Source: Pseudomonadota bacterium (GTDB lineage Bacteria > Pseudomonadota > Alphaproteobacteria > Caulobacterales > Caulobacteraceae). From it: a DNA stretch of 31,177 bases. The notes beneath the pieces were generated by a model. That model saw only the letters and a program-made list of their open reading frames with translations. It ran no database searches and was not told where the DNA came from. The position numbers were made by a program, and so were the translations under genes. The first letter of the stretch is position 1. Every line of letters starts with the position of its first letter. The stretch covers positions 1-31,177 of the forward strand of contig JAEYNH010000035.1 of the NCBI GenBank assembly GCA_023412655.1, given 5' to 3'. Of the stretch, positions 22,962-31,177 are shown in pieces.

Positions 22962-24179
22962 TCAGGCGACCCGCCGATCCGGCTGGTTCAGCCTGGCCTC
23001 GGTCTCGGCCATGTAGTCGCGGGTGATCGGCAGGGCGTCGACGCGCTTGGCCAGCTGCATCTGGAAGACGAAGTGCGCGCGGTGGCGGAACGCCATCTCG
23101 GAGACGCCGAGATAGAACTCCCACATTCGGCAGAAGCGTTCGTCCATCATCTCCGCCACCTCGGCGCGGTTGGCGGCGAACCGCTGGCGCCAGGCCTTCA
23201 GCGTCTCGGCGTAGTGCAGGCGCAGGATCTCGATGTCGGTGACCAGCAGGCCCGCCCGCTCGACGGCGGGCAGGACCTCCGACAGGGCGGGAATGTAGCC
23301 ACCCGGGAAGATGTACTTGGCCACCCAGGCGTTGGTGACGTTCGGCCCTTCCGGACGCCCGATCGAGTGGATGAGGGCGACACCATCGTCCTTCAGCAGC
23401 CGGGCGATGCCGTCGAAATAGGCCTGATAGTTGGGCCGGCCGACGTGCTCGAACATGCCGACCGAGACGATACGGTCGTATGGCCCCGGCACGTCCCGGT
23501 AGTCTGTCAGCGAGAAACGGACGCGGCTGGAGAGACCCCGGGCCTCGGCGCGCTCCTGGGCCAGCGCCAGCTGTTCGGTGGAGAGGGTGACCCCGTGCAC
23601 CTCCGCCCCGGTCTCCTCAGCCAGGGTCATGGCCATGCCGCCCCAGCCAGACCCGATGTCCAGCACCTGGAGCCCCGGTTTCAGCGCCAGCTTCGCCGCG
23701 ATGTGGCGCTTTTTGGCCAGCTGCGCCTCCTCCAGGGTCATGTCGGGCCGGGCGAAATAGGCGCAGGAGTACTGCATGTCCTCGTCGAGGAACCGGCGGT
23801 ACAGCTCGTTCGACAGGTCGTAGTGATGAGCGACGTTGCGGCGCGCAGCTCGACGGTGGTTCTTCTCGCGCCGCCGGTCGCGCAACCAACGCTGGAGCGG
23901 CCCCCGCTTCTTGCGCGGCTTGAACTTCGCGTTGGCGCCGATCAGGTCGATGAAGTCGGCCACATCCCCCTGCTCGAGGACTAGGCCACCTTCCACATAG
24001 GCCTCGCCGACCCCCAGGCCCGGCTTGGCGGCCATCCGCGCCGCCCACATTGGACTGGTGACCCGCGCAATCAGCGGGGGCCCCGAACCATCGCCAAGTC
24101 GCAGAGATCTACCGCCCGGAAGGTGCAGGGTCAGATCGCCCTCGCGCACCGTGTTCTGCAGGAAGGATTGTAAACTCAT
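22962..24179 (-). CDS. cfa: Cyclopropane-fatty-acyl-phospholipid synthase
   Basis: Cfa transfers a methylene group from S-adenosylmethionine to double bonds of membrane phospholipid acyl chains, usually in stationary phase or acid stress. The 405-residue protein has an N-terminal lipid-binding region, then NVAHHYDLSNELYRRFLDEDM and YSCAYF, both diagnostic. SAM motif I is VLDIGSGWGGMAMTLAE, and VSVGMFEHVG provides further family residues. The C-terminal half has SIGRPEGPNVTNAWVAKYIFPGG. ATG 24179 gives the start MSLQSFLQNTV with GTGAGGG just before it. An in-frame ATG at 24194 would add five residues. The leader contains nested inverted repeats. Confidence 0.93.
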   Translation of the reverse strand: MSLQSFLQNTVREGDLTLHLPGGRSLRLGDGSGPPLIARVTSPMWAARMAAKPGLGVGEAYVEGGLVLEQGDVADFIDLIGANAKFKPRKKRGPLQRWLRDRRREKNHRRAARRNVAHHYDLSNELYRRFLDEDMQYSCAYFARPDMTLEEAQLAKKRHIAAKLALKPGLQVLDIGSGWGGMAMTLAEETGAEVHGVTLSTEQLALAQERAEARGLSSRVRFSLTDYRDVPGPYDRIVSVGMFEHVGRPNYQAYFDGIARLLKDDGVALIHSIGRPEGPNVTNAWVAKYIFPGGYIPALSEVLPAVERAGLLVTDIEILRLHYAETLKAWRQRFAANRAEVAEMMDERFCRMWEFYLGVSEMAFRHRAHFVFQMQLAKRVDALPITRDYMAETEARLNQPDRRVA

Positions 24180-24191
24180 TCCCTCACCCCA

Positions 24192-24247
24192 CATCCCATG
24201 CGGCCGAAGGATATCGGCCGTGCCAAGCCCGACCTAAACATGGGATG
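24192..24247 (-). promoter_or_regulatory. Nested stem structure in the cfa leader
   Basis: A perfect nine-base inverted repeat (CATCCCATG at 24192-24200 with CATGGGATG at 24239-24247) encloses a second perfect seven-base repeat (CGGCCGA at 24201-24207 with TCGGCCG at 24214-24220, six-base loop). In the cfa transcript the two stems would stack, with an 18-base unpaired side strand (24221-24238), ending about 12 bases before the start codon. The function is unknown; candidates are an RNA regulatory element or protein-binding sites. Confidence 0.5.
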
Positions 24248-24275
24248 GCCTGCAAAAGACGCAAACGACCCGGTC

Positions 24276-24304
24276 TTGACTCCAGATTGCCGTTTTCCTA
24301 CCTC
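24276..24304 (+). promoter_or_regulatory. Predicted groESL promoter
   Basis: TTGACTC at 24276-24282, 14 bases, then CCTACCTC at 24297-24304. This fits the alphaproteobacterial housekeeping pattern. The predicted start near 24311 places the CIRCE element at the first transcribed bases. A heat-shock sigma-32 promoter may overlap but is not clear by eye. Confidence 0.5.
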
Positions 24305-24314
24305 GGCCGCGACG

Positions 24315-24341
24315 TTAGCACTCAGGGGGTCAGACTGCTAA
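24315..24341 (+). promoter_or_regulatory. CIRCE operator for HrcA
   Basis: TTAGCACTC at 24315-24323, nine bases, then GACTGCTAA at 24333-24341. The consensus is TTAGCACTC-N9-GAGTGCTAA, so only one base differs, in the right arm. CIRCE binds the HrcA repressor and controls groESL in many bacteria including Caulobacter. The hrcA gene is not in the window. Confidence 0.95.
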
Positions 24342-24410
24342 CAGCAGTCCCTGGGGCGCCTTCCGTCACCCGAATTCAACCACCACCGTCTCGAACGGAG
24401 AAAGATCATC

Positions 24411-24698
24411 ATGGCGTTTCGTCCCCTGGGAGACCGCGTCCTCGTCAAGCGCGTCGAGGAAGAAGAGAAGACCAAGGGCGGGATCATCATCCCCGACACC
24501 GCCAAGGAAAAGCCGCAGGAAGGCGAAGTCATCGCCGTGGGCCCCGGCGTCCGCGATGACGACGGCGACTACGTCGCCCTCGACGTGAAGCCCGGCGACC
24601 GCATCCTGTTCGGCAAGTGGTCGGGCACCGAGGTGAAGCTCGACGGCCAAGACCTGCTGATCATGAAGGAAAGCGACATCCTGGGCGTGGTCGCCTAA
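24411..24698 (+). CDS. groES: Co-chaperonin GroES
   Basis: GroES is the heptameric lid that caps the GroEL folding chamber. The 95 residues are the normal length. It starts FRPLGDRVLVKRVEEEEKTKGGIIIPDTAKEKP, which includes the mobile loop. It then has GEVIAVGPG and KPGDRILFGKWSGTEVKLDGQDLLIMKESDILGV, all canonical. GGAG lies ten bases before the ATG at 24411. It is first gene of the groESL operon, under CIRCE. Confidence 0.98.
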   Translation: MAFRPLGDRVLVKRVEEEEKTKGGIIIPDTAKEKPQEGEVIAVGPGVRDDDGDYVALDVKPGDRILFGKWSGTEVKLDGQDLLIMKESDILGVVA

Positions 24699-24756
24699 GC
24701 GGCGCAACGCACCAGATCGCCTTTCTGAACCCCTCTAGATAGAGAAGAGAACCAAC

Positions 24757-26394
<1,638 letters not shown>

Positions 26395-26420
26395 GTCCGG
26401 CGTCCCGCGACTGAAGACGA

Positions 26421-26450
26421 AGGGCGGAGCCGCAAGGCTCCGCCCTTTTT
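26421..26450 (+). terminator. Intrinsic terminator of groESL
   Basis: A perfect 11-base-pair stem at 26421-26431 and 26436-26446, a GCAA tetraloop, then a T-run through 26450. It ends the groESL transcript before the convergent small gene. Confidence 0.93.
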
Positions 26451-26460
26451 CTTTGCCGTC

Positions 26461-26637
26461 TTAACTGACGATGGCGTCGACGGCGGCGTCGTACTCCTCC
26501 TGGGCGTCGTCCACCGCCCGCTGAGCCACCTGGCGCTCGGCGTCGGTCGTGACCACGTCCAGCATCTGCTTGGCCTCCTCCAGACGCGCCTCCGCCGCTT
26601 TCCAGCGGGCGTATCCCGGATGGTTCTCGATCGACAC
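26461..26637 (-). CDS. Small acidic helical protein of 58 residues, unknown function
   Basis: A GTG start at 26637 follows AGGAGA seven bases upstream on the minus strand and opens a 58-codon frame to a TAA at 26463-26461. The protein starts MSIENHPGYARWKAAEARL. It is rich in alanine, glutamate and aspartate in a heptad-like pattern with almost no helix breakers, so it is probably one or two amphipathic helices. The clear ribosome site, acidic composition and good codon use support it as coding, rather than the longer alternative frames in the same stretch. Its function is unknown. It converges with groEL and diverges from the enoyl-CoA hydratase. Confidence 0.7.
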   Translation of the reverse strand: MSIENHPGYARWKAAEARLEEAKQMLDVVTTDAERQVAQRAVDDAQEEYDAAVDAIVS

Positions 26638-26728
26638 GGACGGTCTCCTGGATCAACTGCGCGCCATGACCTAACGGCGGGCGGCGCACCTGCTACTCTA
26701 AATCGGATCATTGAGGGAGGCTCCGCCC

Positions 26729-27535
26729 ATGGCCGATTCCGCAGGGACGAACGACGAAGTTCTGTATGAGGTGAGCGAGCACATCGCCACGATCACGCTG
26801 AACCGCCCCGATCGGATGAACACCATCTCAGGGCCGATGCTCAGTCAGCTGGCCGAGCTGCTGCTCAAGGCGGATCGGGATCGGGATGTCCGGGCCATCA
26901 TCCTGACGGGGTCGGGCAAAGCCTTCTGCGCCGGCCTCGACCTGCGCGGCGCTGGCCAGGGCAGTCTTGGCCTGGAAGGCGCCTCGACCACCACCAACCT
27001 GGACCTGCGCTCGACACCGCCGACGGTGCTGTTCAACCTCGACACCCCGACCATCTGCGCCTTGAACGGCTCGGCCGCGGGCTACGGCCTGGACACGGCG
27101 CTGGGTTGCGACATGCGGCTGGTGGCGGATGGCGCCAAACTGGCGGTGGCCTTCACCCGGCGCGGAGTGGTGCCGGAATCCGGCGGCACCTGGCTGCTGC
27201 CCCGGCTGATCGGCTGGTCCAAGGCCGCCGAGCTGATCTTCACCGGCCGCACCCTGACCGCCGCCGAGGCCGTCGATTGGGGCCTCGCTTCGAGAGCCGT
27301 GCCCGCCGACCAGCTGCAGGCCGAAGCCCGCCGGCTGGCGGGGGAGATCGCCTCCAACGCGCCCCTCGCCGTCCAGGCCGCCAAGCGGATGATGCGGATG
27401 GGCCTGTCCGAAGGCTTCGACGAGCACGTGCACCACGTGTTCCTGCAGCTCATGCCGCTGGTGCGGACCGAGGACTTCGGCGAGGCCGTAGCCGCCTTCA
27501 TGGAGAAGCGGCCGGCTTCATTCAAAGGACGCTGA
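26729..27535 (+). CDS. Enoyl-CoA hydratase/isomerase family protein
   Basis: This 268-residue crotonase-fold enzyme probably acts on an unsaturated or substituted acyl-CoA. The ITLNRPDRMNTIS segment opens the fold. AFCAGLDLRG forms the first oxyanion-hole strand, and ALNGSAAGYGLDTALGCDMRL the second. VVPESGGTWLLPRLIG carries one likely catalytic glutamate in the PESGG position. The substrate is not determined. ATG 26729 has GAGGGAGG eight bases upstream; a TTG at 26711 lies before that ribosome site and is rejected. It stands alone on the plus strand. Confidence 0.92.
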   Translation: MADSAGTNDEVLYEVSEHIATITLNRPDRMNTISGPMLSQLAELLLKADRDRDVRAIILTGSGKAFCAGLDLRGAGQGSLGLEGASTTTNLDLRSTPPTVLFNLDTPTICALNGSAAGYGLDTALGCDMRLVADGAKLAVAFTRRGVVPESGGTWLLPRLIGWSKAAELIFTGRTLTAAEAVDWGLASRAVPADQLQAEARRLAGEIASNAPLAVQAAKRMMRMGLSEGFDEHVHHVFLQLMPLVRTEDFGEAVAAFMEKRPASFKGR

Positions 27536-27541
27536 GCGCCC

Positions 27542-27886
27542 CTACGCCTCTCGGGTGATCATATTGCCGATCCAGCTCACCACGCCGGTGATGATGGCCG
27601 CCAGTATGCCCGCACCCAGCCCTGCCACGTGGAAGCCGGGGAGCATCCAAGCCACCAGGCCGATCATCGCGGCGTTCACCACCAGCAGGAAAAGGCCCAG
27701 GGTGACCACGGTCAGCGGAAGGGTCAGGATGAACACCACCGGCCGAACGAAGGCGTTGACGATCCCGAGCAGCAGGGCCGCGACGACCAAGGAGCCGGTA
27801 TCATCGAACACGACGCCAGGCACGATCACCGAGGCGAGCCACAGTCCAACGGCTGCAAACACCGCGCGAACGAAGAACCTGAGCAT
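27542..27886 (-). CDS. Phage holin superfamily IV-like small membrane protein
   Basis: This 114-residue protein has four predicted membrane helices. It has the pattern of the PF04020-type family: GLWLASVIVPGVVFDD, GIVNAFVRPVVFILTLPLTVVTLGLFLLVVNAAMI, and a final GVVSWIGNMI. Despite the family name, such proteins are widespread chromosomal membrane proteins with no proven lysis role, and no phage genes are nearby. The ATG at 27886 has an AAGGAGGTT ribosome site, one of the strongest in the window. It converges with the enoyl-CoA hydratase gene six bases away. Confidence 0.85.
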   Translation of the reverse strand: MLRFFVRAVFAAVGLWLASVIVPGVVFDDTGSLVVAALLLGIVNAFVRPVVFILTLPLTVVTLGLFLLVVNAAMIGLVAWMLPGFHVAGLGAGILAAIITGVVSWIGNMITREA

Positions 27887-28113
27887 GGAACCTCCTTGTC
27901 GTCCGGTGACTAGAGCGTCGTTTCGCCAGGCAAACAACCGCGGGCCGTCGCCGCCGTTCCACGCTGCACCCTGGCTCGCAACCCTGGGACGCACCTCAAT
28001 CCAGGCCTGTACTCCTACACCCTGCGTTGGACCCGCGTTAACCGAAAGGCTATGCTTCGCCGTCGGCACGGCCAAGGCTGTTCGTCGACAGGGGCATTTC
28101 GGGGGATAGAAGC

Positions 28114-29862
28114 GTGGCCTTCACGCGCTGGAAGGTGCTGGACGAGCGTCTGGACTATGTCGCCAGGACGCGCTGGGAAGTGTTGGCCGTGCGCAGCGGC
28201 GCCGGCATCGCCGCCGCGCTGCTGACGATCGAGCCGTTCGGCCTCGCGTGGTCCTTGGCTTGGTTCGCCTGCTTCGCCCTGACCGAAGGCGGGACCCGCC
28301 TGGTTTCCCTGCCTGCGGTGCGTGGGGGCGCACTGACGCGCGGCCGGCGTCTTGTCTACCTCGTCCTGATGGCGCTCGGCAGCCTCGTCTGGTGCGCCCT
28401 GGCGTTGCGGGGCTGGGCCTCGGGCGAGGAGGCGCTCCGGGTCGGAGCCGTGACCGTGCTGGTCACGGTGCTGTTCCACGCCCTCGGCTTCTCCTCGCGC
28501 ACTCCGGTCGCCTTCCTCGCGATCGGCTTGCCCACCGTCGTGCTCTGGCTGGCGCTTCCGTTGCTGTTCAGCGGCTACCAGGGCGCCGATCTGCGGATCG
28601 CCGGCTTCGGCGCCTTCGTGGCCCTCGCCTATGTGCTTGCGACCGCCTGGGCCATGGCGCGCAACGCCGACGCCGTCGCCGACGCCGAGCGCCGCGCGAA
28701 CGAGGCCAATGTGGCCAAGACCGCCTTCCTGGGCATGGTCAGCCATGAAATCCGCACGCCGATGAACGGCGTCCTCGGCATGGCGCGGGCCCTGCAGACG
28801 ACCCAGCTGACCCCGCAGCAGCGGGAATACGTCGACACCATCGTGCGATCGGGCGATGCCCTGCTCGAGATCCTCAACGACGTGCTTGACCACACCAAGA
28901 TCGAGGCCGGCCGAATGGACCTGGAGGTCGCGCCCTTCGATCTTCGCGCGCTCGGCCAGCAGTCGGTGCAGCTGTGGACCGAGGCCGCCACGGCCAAGAA
29001 CCTCGAACTCGAATACGATGTGGACCCGCAGCTTCCGGCGCATGTCCTGGGCGATGAGACCCGGGTGCGCCAGATCATCCTCAACCTGCTCTCCAATGCC
29101 TTGAAGTTCACCGAGCGCGGCCGGGTCACCCTGGCGCTGCGCCGCGAGCCCCTGGCCGACGGCGAGGGCGGCATCGAGATCGTCGTGAGGGATACCGGCG
29201 CCGGCATGAACGCCGACCAGGTGTCCCGCCTCTTCCGCCCCTACACCCAGGCCGAGGCCTCCATCGCGCGCAAGTACGGCGGGACCGGCCTTGGCCTTTC
29301 CATCTGCCGCACCCTGGCCAACATGATGGGCGGCGACATCGCCGTGGAGTCCGCGCCCGGCAAAGGCTCCACCTTCAGGGTGCGCCTGCCGCTGCCCACC
29401 GCCGAGGTGAGGCCAGAGGCGCCCGTCGACGTCGGCGTGGAGCCGGAGGCGATCGCCGTTTCGGCCCTGCCGCCGCTACGCATCCTCGTCACCGACGACA
29501 ACCCGATCAACCTGGCGGTGGCGCGGGCCCTGCTGGGCTCGGCGGGAGCCTCCATCGAGACGGCCGCCCACGGCCTCGAGGCCCTGGAGCGAGTCCAGAC
29601 CGACCTCTTCGACCTGGTGCTGATGGATGTCTACATGCCGGGCATGGACGGCATCGAGGTGGTCCGCCGCATCCGCGCCGGTCTCGCCGGGCCGCAGGAC
29701 GTCCCGGTAATCGCGCTCACCGCCCACGCCGGCCCGGGCGAGGAGGAGCGGCTGCAGGGCCTCGGCTTCGACGCCCTGCACACCAAGCCGATCCGCCAGG
29801 CCGAGCTGGTCGCCACGATCATCCGGGTGATGGGCCAGCGCCGCGCCGCGGCGGCGGCCTAG
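28114..29862 (+). CDS. Hybrid sensor histidine kinase with receiver domain
   Basis: This 582-residue inner-membrane signalling protein has five or six predicted helices in the first 180 residues. A short coiled linker (about 185-200) follows, then a dimerisation domain with SHEIRTPMNG and phosphoacceptor H211. The ATPase domain has the N box (ILNLLSNALKFT), G1 box (VRDTGAGM) and G2 box (YGGTGLGLSICRTLAN). The C-terminal receiver domain begins near residue 460 and has acceptor aspartate D505 within LMDVYMPGMDG, and conserved T and K (ALTAH, HTKPI). No output domain follows, so phosphate probably passes to a separate phosphotransfer protein. The GTG at 28114 follows GGGGGAT. No response regulator lies nearby. 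The signal sensed is unknown. Confidence 0.93.
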   Translation: MAFTRWKVLDERLDYVARTRWEVLAVRSGAGIAAALLTIEPFGLAWSLAWFACFALTEGGTRLVSLPAVRGGALTRGRRLVYLVLMALGSLVWCALALRGWASGEEALRVGAVTVLVTVLFHALGFSSRTPVAFLAIGLPTVVLWLALPLLFSGYQGADLRIAGFGAFVALAYVLATAWAMARNADAVADAERRANEANVAKTAFLGMVSHEIRTPMNGVLGMARALQTTQLTPQQREYVDTIVRSGDALLEILNDVLDHTKIEAGRMDLEVAPFDLRALGQQSVQLWTEAATAKNLELEYDVDPQLPAHVLGDETRVRQIILNLLSNALKFTERGRVTLALRREPLADGEGGIEIVVRDTGAGMNADQVSRLFRPYTQAEASIARKYGGTGLGLSICRTLANMMGGDIAVESAPGKGSTFRVRLPLPTAEVRPEAPVDVGVEPEAIAVSALPPLRILVTDDNPINLAVARALLGSAGASIETAAHGLEALERVQTDLFDLVLMDVYMPGMDGIEVVRRIRAGLAGPQDVPVIALTAHAGPGEEERLQGLGFDALHTKPIRQAELVATIIRVMGQRRAAAAA

Positions 29863-30695
29863 GCCTCGGCGGTTTCCAGCACCGGCACGTGGGGGGAGAG
29901 CCGCCCGCCCACCCGGATCGGCTCGATGCGGCGGGCCAGGCCGGTCCGGTCGTCAGTCTCCACATAGACTCCGCAGACAGTGGCCGGCCCCTCGGCGGGC
30001 TTGTAGCGACCGCCCGAGATCTTGGTGGTGAACCGCCGGAGCGGCTCTTCCTTCTGGTTGCCGATGACGCTGTCGTAGTCGGCGCAGGCGCCGGCGTCGG
30101 TCTGGTAGGCGGTGCCGCCGGGTAGGATCTGGGCGTCGGCGGTCGGGACGTGGGTGTGGGTGCCCACGACCAGGCTGGCCCGCCCGTCGCAGAAGTGGCC
30201 CATGGCCATCTTCTCGCTCGTCACCTCGGCGTGGATGTCGATGATCACCGCATCGGCCACGGCCCCCAGCGGGGCCGCCTCCAACTCGCGGTCGACGGCG
30301 GCGAAGGGGTCGTCCAGCGGGTCCATGTAGACCCGGCCCAGCAGGTTCACCACCAGCACCCGCCGCCCGCTGGCGGTGTCGAACAGCTGCGCGCCCCGGC
30401 CCGGCGCGTGCGCCAGAGGCGGATAGTTGAGGGGACGGATCAGCCGAGGCTCGCGAACGATGTAGGTCAGCGCCTCCTTCTGGTCCCAGGAATGGTTGCC
30501 GAGGGTCAGGCAGTCGGCGCCGGCGTCGAACAGCTCGTTGGCCGTGGCCTCGGTGATGCCGAACCCGGCGGCGGCGTTCTCGGCGTTGACCACCACGAAG
30601 TCGAGGCCGAGCTGGCGCTTCAGGCCGGGCAGGAAGGTGGCCAGTCCATCGCGCCCCGCGCGGCCGACCACATCTCCGAAAAAGGCGAGTTTCAT
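29859..30695 (-). CDS. TIGR00282/YmdB-family metallophosphoesterase
   Basis: This 278-residue calcineurin-like phosphoesterase matches the YmdB family, whose Bacillus member hydrolyses 2',3'-cyclic nucleotides. Metal and phosphate motifs are FFGDVVGRAGRDGL at the start, NAENAAAGFGIT, LGNHSWDQKEAL, a DIHAEVTSEKMAMG segment and GTHTHVPTADA, all characteristic. The start codon shares one base with the stop of the upstream cyclo-ligase (TGATG), so translation is coupled. The stop codon overlaps the convergent histidine-kinase stop within a CTAG palindrome. Coupling with the cyclo-ligase is a recurrent arrangement in alphaproteobacteria. Confidence 0.92.
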   Translation of the reverse strand: MKLAFFGDVVGRAGRDGLATFLPGLKRQLGLDFVVVNAENAAAGFGITEATANELFDAGADCLTLGNHSWDQKEALTYIVREPRLIRPLNYPPLAHAPGRGAQLFDTASGRRVLVVNLLGRVYMDPLDDPFAAVDRELEAAPLGAVADAVIIDIHAEVTSEKMAMGHFCDGRASLVVGTHTHVPTADAQILPGGTAYQTDAGACADYDSVIGNQKEEPLRRFTTKISGGRYKPAEGPATVCGVYVETDDRTGLARRIEPIRVGGRLSPHVPVLETAEA

Positions 30696-31177
30696 CAGGT
30701 CTCTCTAGCCACCGGGACGAATTCCGTCTCGGTGAGAATGGCGTCCAGCCGCTGGTCGTGCGGCTCCATGGGGATCTCCTCCAGCTCCTGGCCCGCATAG
30801 GCCAGGCCCAGGACGAAAACCGGCTTTGCCGCGCGAAGGTTCGAGATGGTCCGGTCGTAATGGCCTGCGCCCTGGCCGAGGCGCCCGCCCCGGCGGTCGA
30901 AACCGAGCAGCGGGCAGATCAAAAGGTCCGGCTCCACGGCCTGGCTCCCCACAGGCGGCGCCGGGATGCCGAAGGCGTCCGGCTCCAGGGGCTGGCCCTG
31001 GTCCCACAGGCGGAACTCCAAGGCATGTTCCCGGCTGGCGGCGGCCGGCAGCGCGGGGGCCGCGCCCAGATCGGCCAGGCGCCGCATCAGCGGCATGGGG
31101 TCGATCTCCGAGCCCTGGGCCACATAGCCGGAGAAGCTCGCGAAGGCCGGCAGGCGGTCCAGCGGCAGGCGCTCGGC
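30695..31177 (-). CDS. 5-formyltetrahydrofolate cyclo-ligase (5' end cut off)
   Basis: The enzyme converts 5-formyltetrahydrofolate to 5,10-methenyltetrahydrofolate using ATP. About 160 C-terminal residues are visible; the frame is open to the window edge, so the start is outside. The diagnostic ATP-binding segment GFDRRGGRLGQGAGHYDRT is intact, followed by GLAYAGQELEEIPMEPHDQRLDAILTE, the family's C-terminal signature. The stop overlaps the ymdB-like start (TGATG). In many proteobacteria the 6S RNA gene lies just upstream of this gene, which here would fall beyond the right edge. Confidence 0.95.
   Translation of the reverse strand, partial: AERLPLDRLPAFASFSGYVAQGSEIDPMPLMRRLADLGAAPALPAAASREHALEFRLWDQGQPLEPDAFGIPAPPVGSQAVEPDLLICPLLGFDRRGGRLGQGAGHYDRTISNLRAAKPVFVLGLAYAGQELEEIPMEPHDQRLDAILTETEFVPVARET

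Noticed and set aside
27542..27886. Holin-like gene as evidence of a prophage or lysis cassette
   Set aside because: This family is common on chromosomes without phage genes, and no endolysin, integrase or structural gene is near.
28062..28086. GTCGG-N16-CGTC before the hybrid histidine kinase as a third ECF42 promoter
   Set aside because: The spacer is one base short and the CCTTTG extension shared by the two other sites is absent, so a chance match in GC-rich DNA is likely.

Overview
The window is about 31 kb of GC-rich, densely packed bacterial chromosome. Gene content points to an alphaproteobacterium of the Caulobacteraceae (Caulobacter/Phenylobacterium type). The main evidence is a TipF-like degenerate EAL protein, the ribF-ileS-lspA-bamF order, a DUF3035/BamF lipoprotein, an endonuclease-type MutL, a CIRCE-controlled groESL operon and an mmgR/suhB-like small RNA. 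I see no insertion sequence, prophage, CRISPR array, tRNA or rRNA. The window looks like core chromosome, cut through a LysR gene on the left and a 5-formyltetrahydrofolate cyclo-ligase gene on the right.

Layout, left half: a LysR regulator fragment; 3-hydroxyacyl-CoA dehydrogenase with a recognisable promoter and a palindrome at its start site; an ECF42-type sigma-factor module (DGPF/YCII protein, sigma factor, VOC protein, DoxX-like membrane protein) in which two genes share a promoter-like motif with identical spacing; TipF-like EAL protein; HAD-IIA phosphatase; MaoC hydratase; then ribF, ileS, lspA and bamF (flavin cofactors, isoleucyl-tRNA, lipoprotein processing, outer-membrane assembly). 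A convergent TraB/GumN-like gene lacks the family's histidines. Next come mutL with a translationally coupled methyltransferase and a VOC protein.

Layout, right half: rluB-rsmD (rRNA modification, minus strand) head to head with tadA; a DUF6265 protein; a GNAT acetyltransferase; a small RNA with its own promoter and terminator; a TSUP permease; an acyl-CoA dehydrogenase with a PsrA-like palindrome and a hairpin in its leader; a four-helix membrane protein; cyclopropane-fatty-acid synthase with a structured leader; groES-groEL with CIRCE; a 58-residue unlisted-type small protein; enoyl-CoA hydratase; a holin-superfamily-IV-like membrane protein; a hybrid histidine kinase; and the ymdB-like phosphoesterase coupled to the cyclo-ligase.

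Many neighbours are translationally coupled by ATGA, GTGA or TGATG overlaps. The most interesting signals are regulatory: the paired ECF42 promoter motifs, the small RNA at about 20079-20148, the nested stems before cfa, and palindromes before fatty-acid genes. No wholly new multi-gene system is evident.
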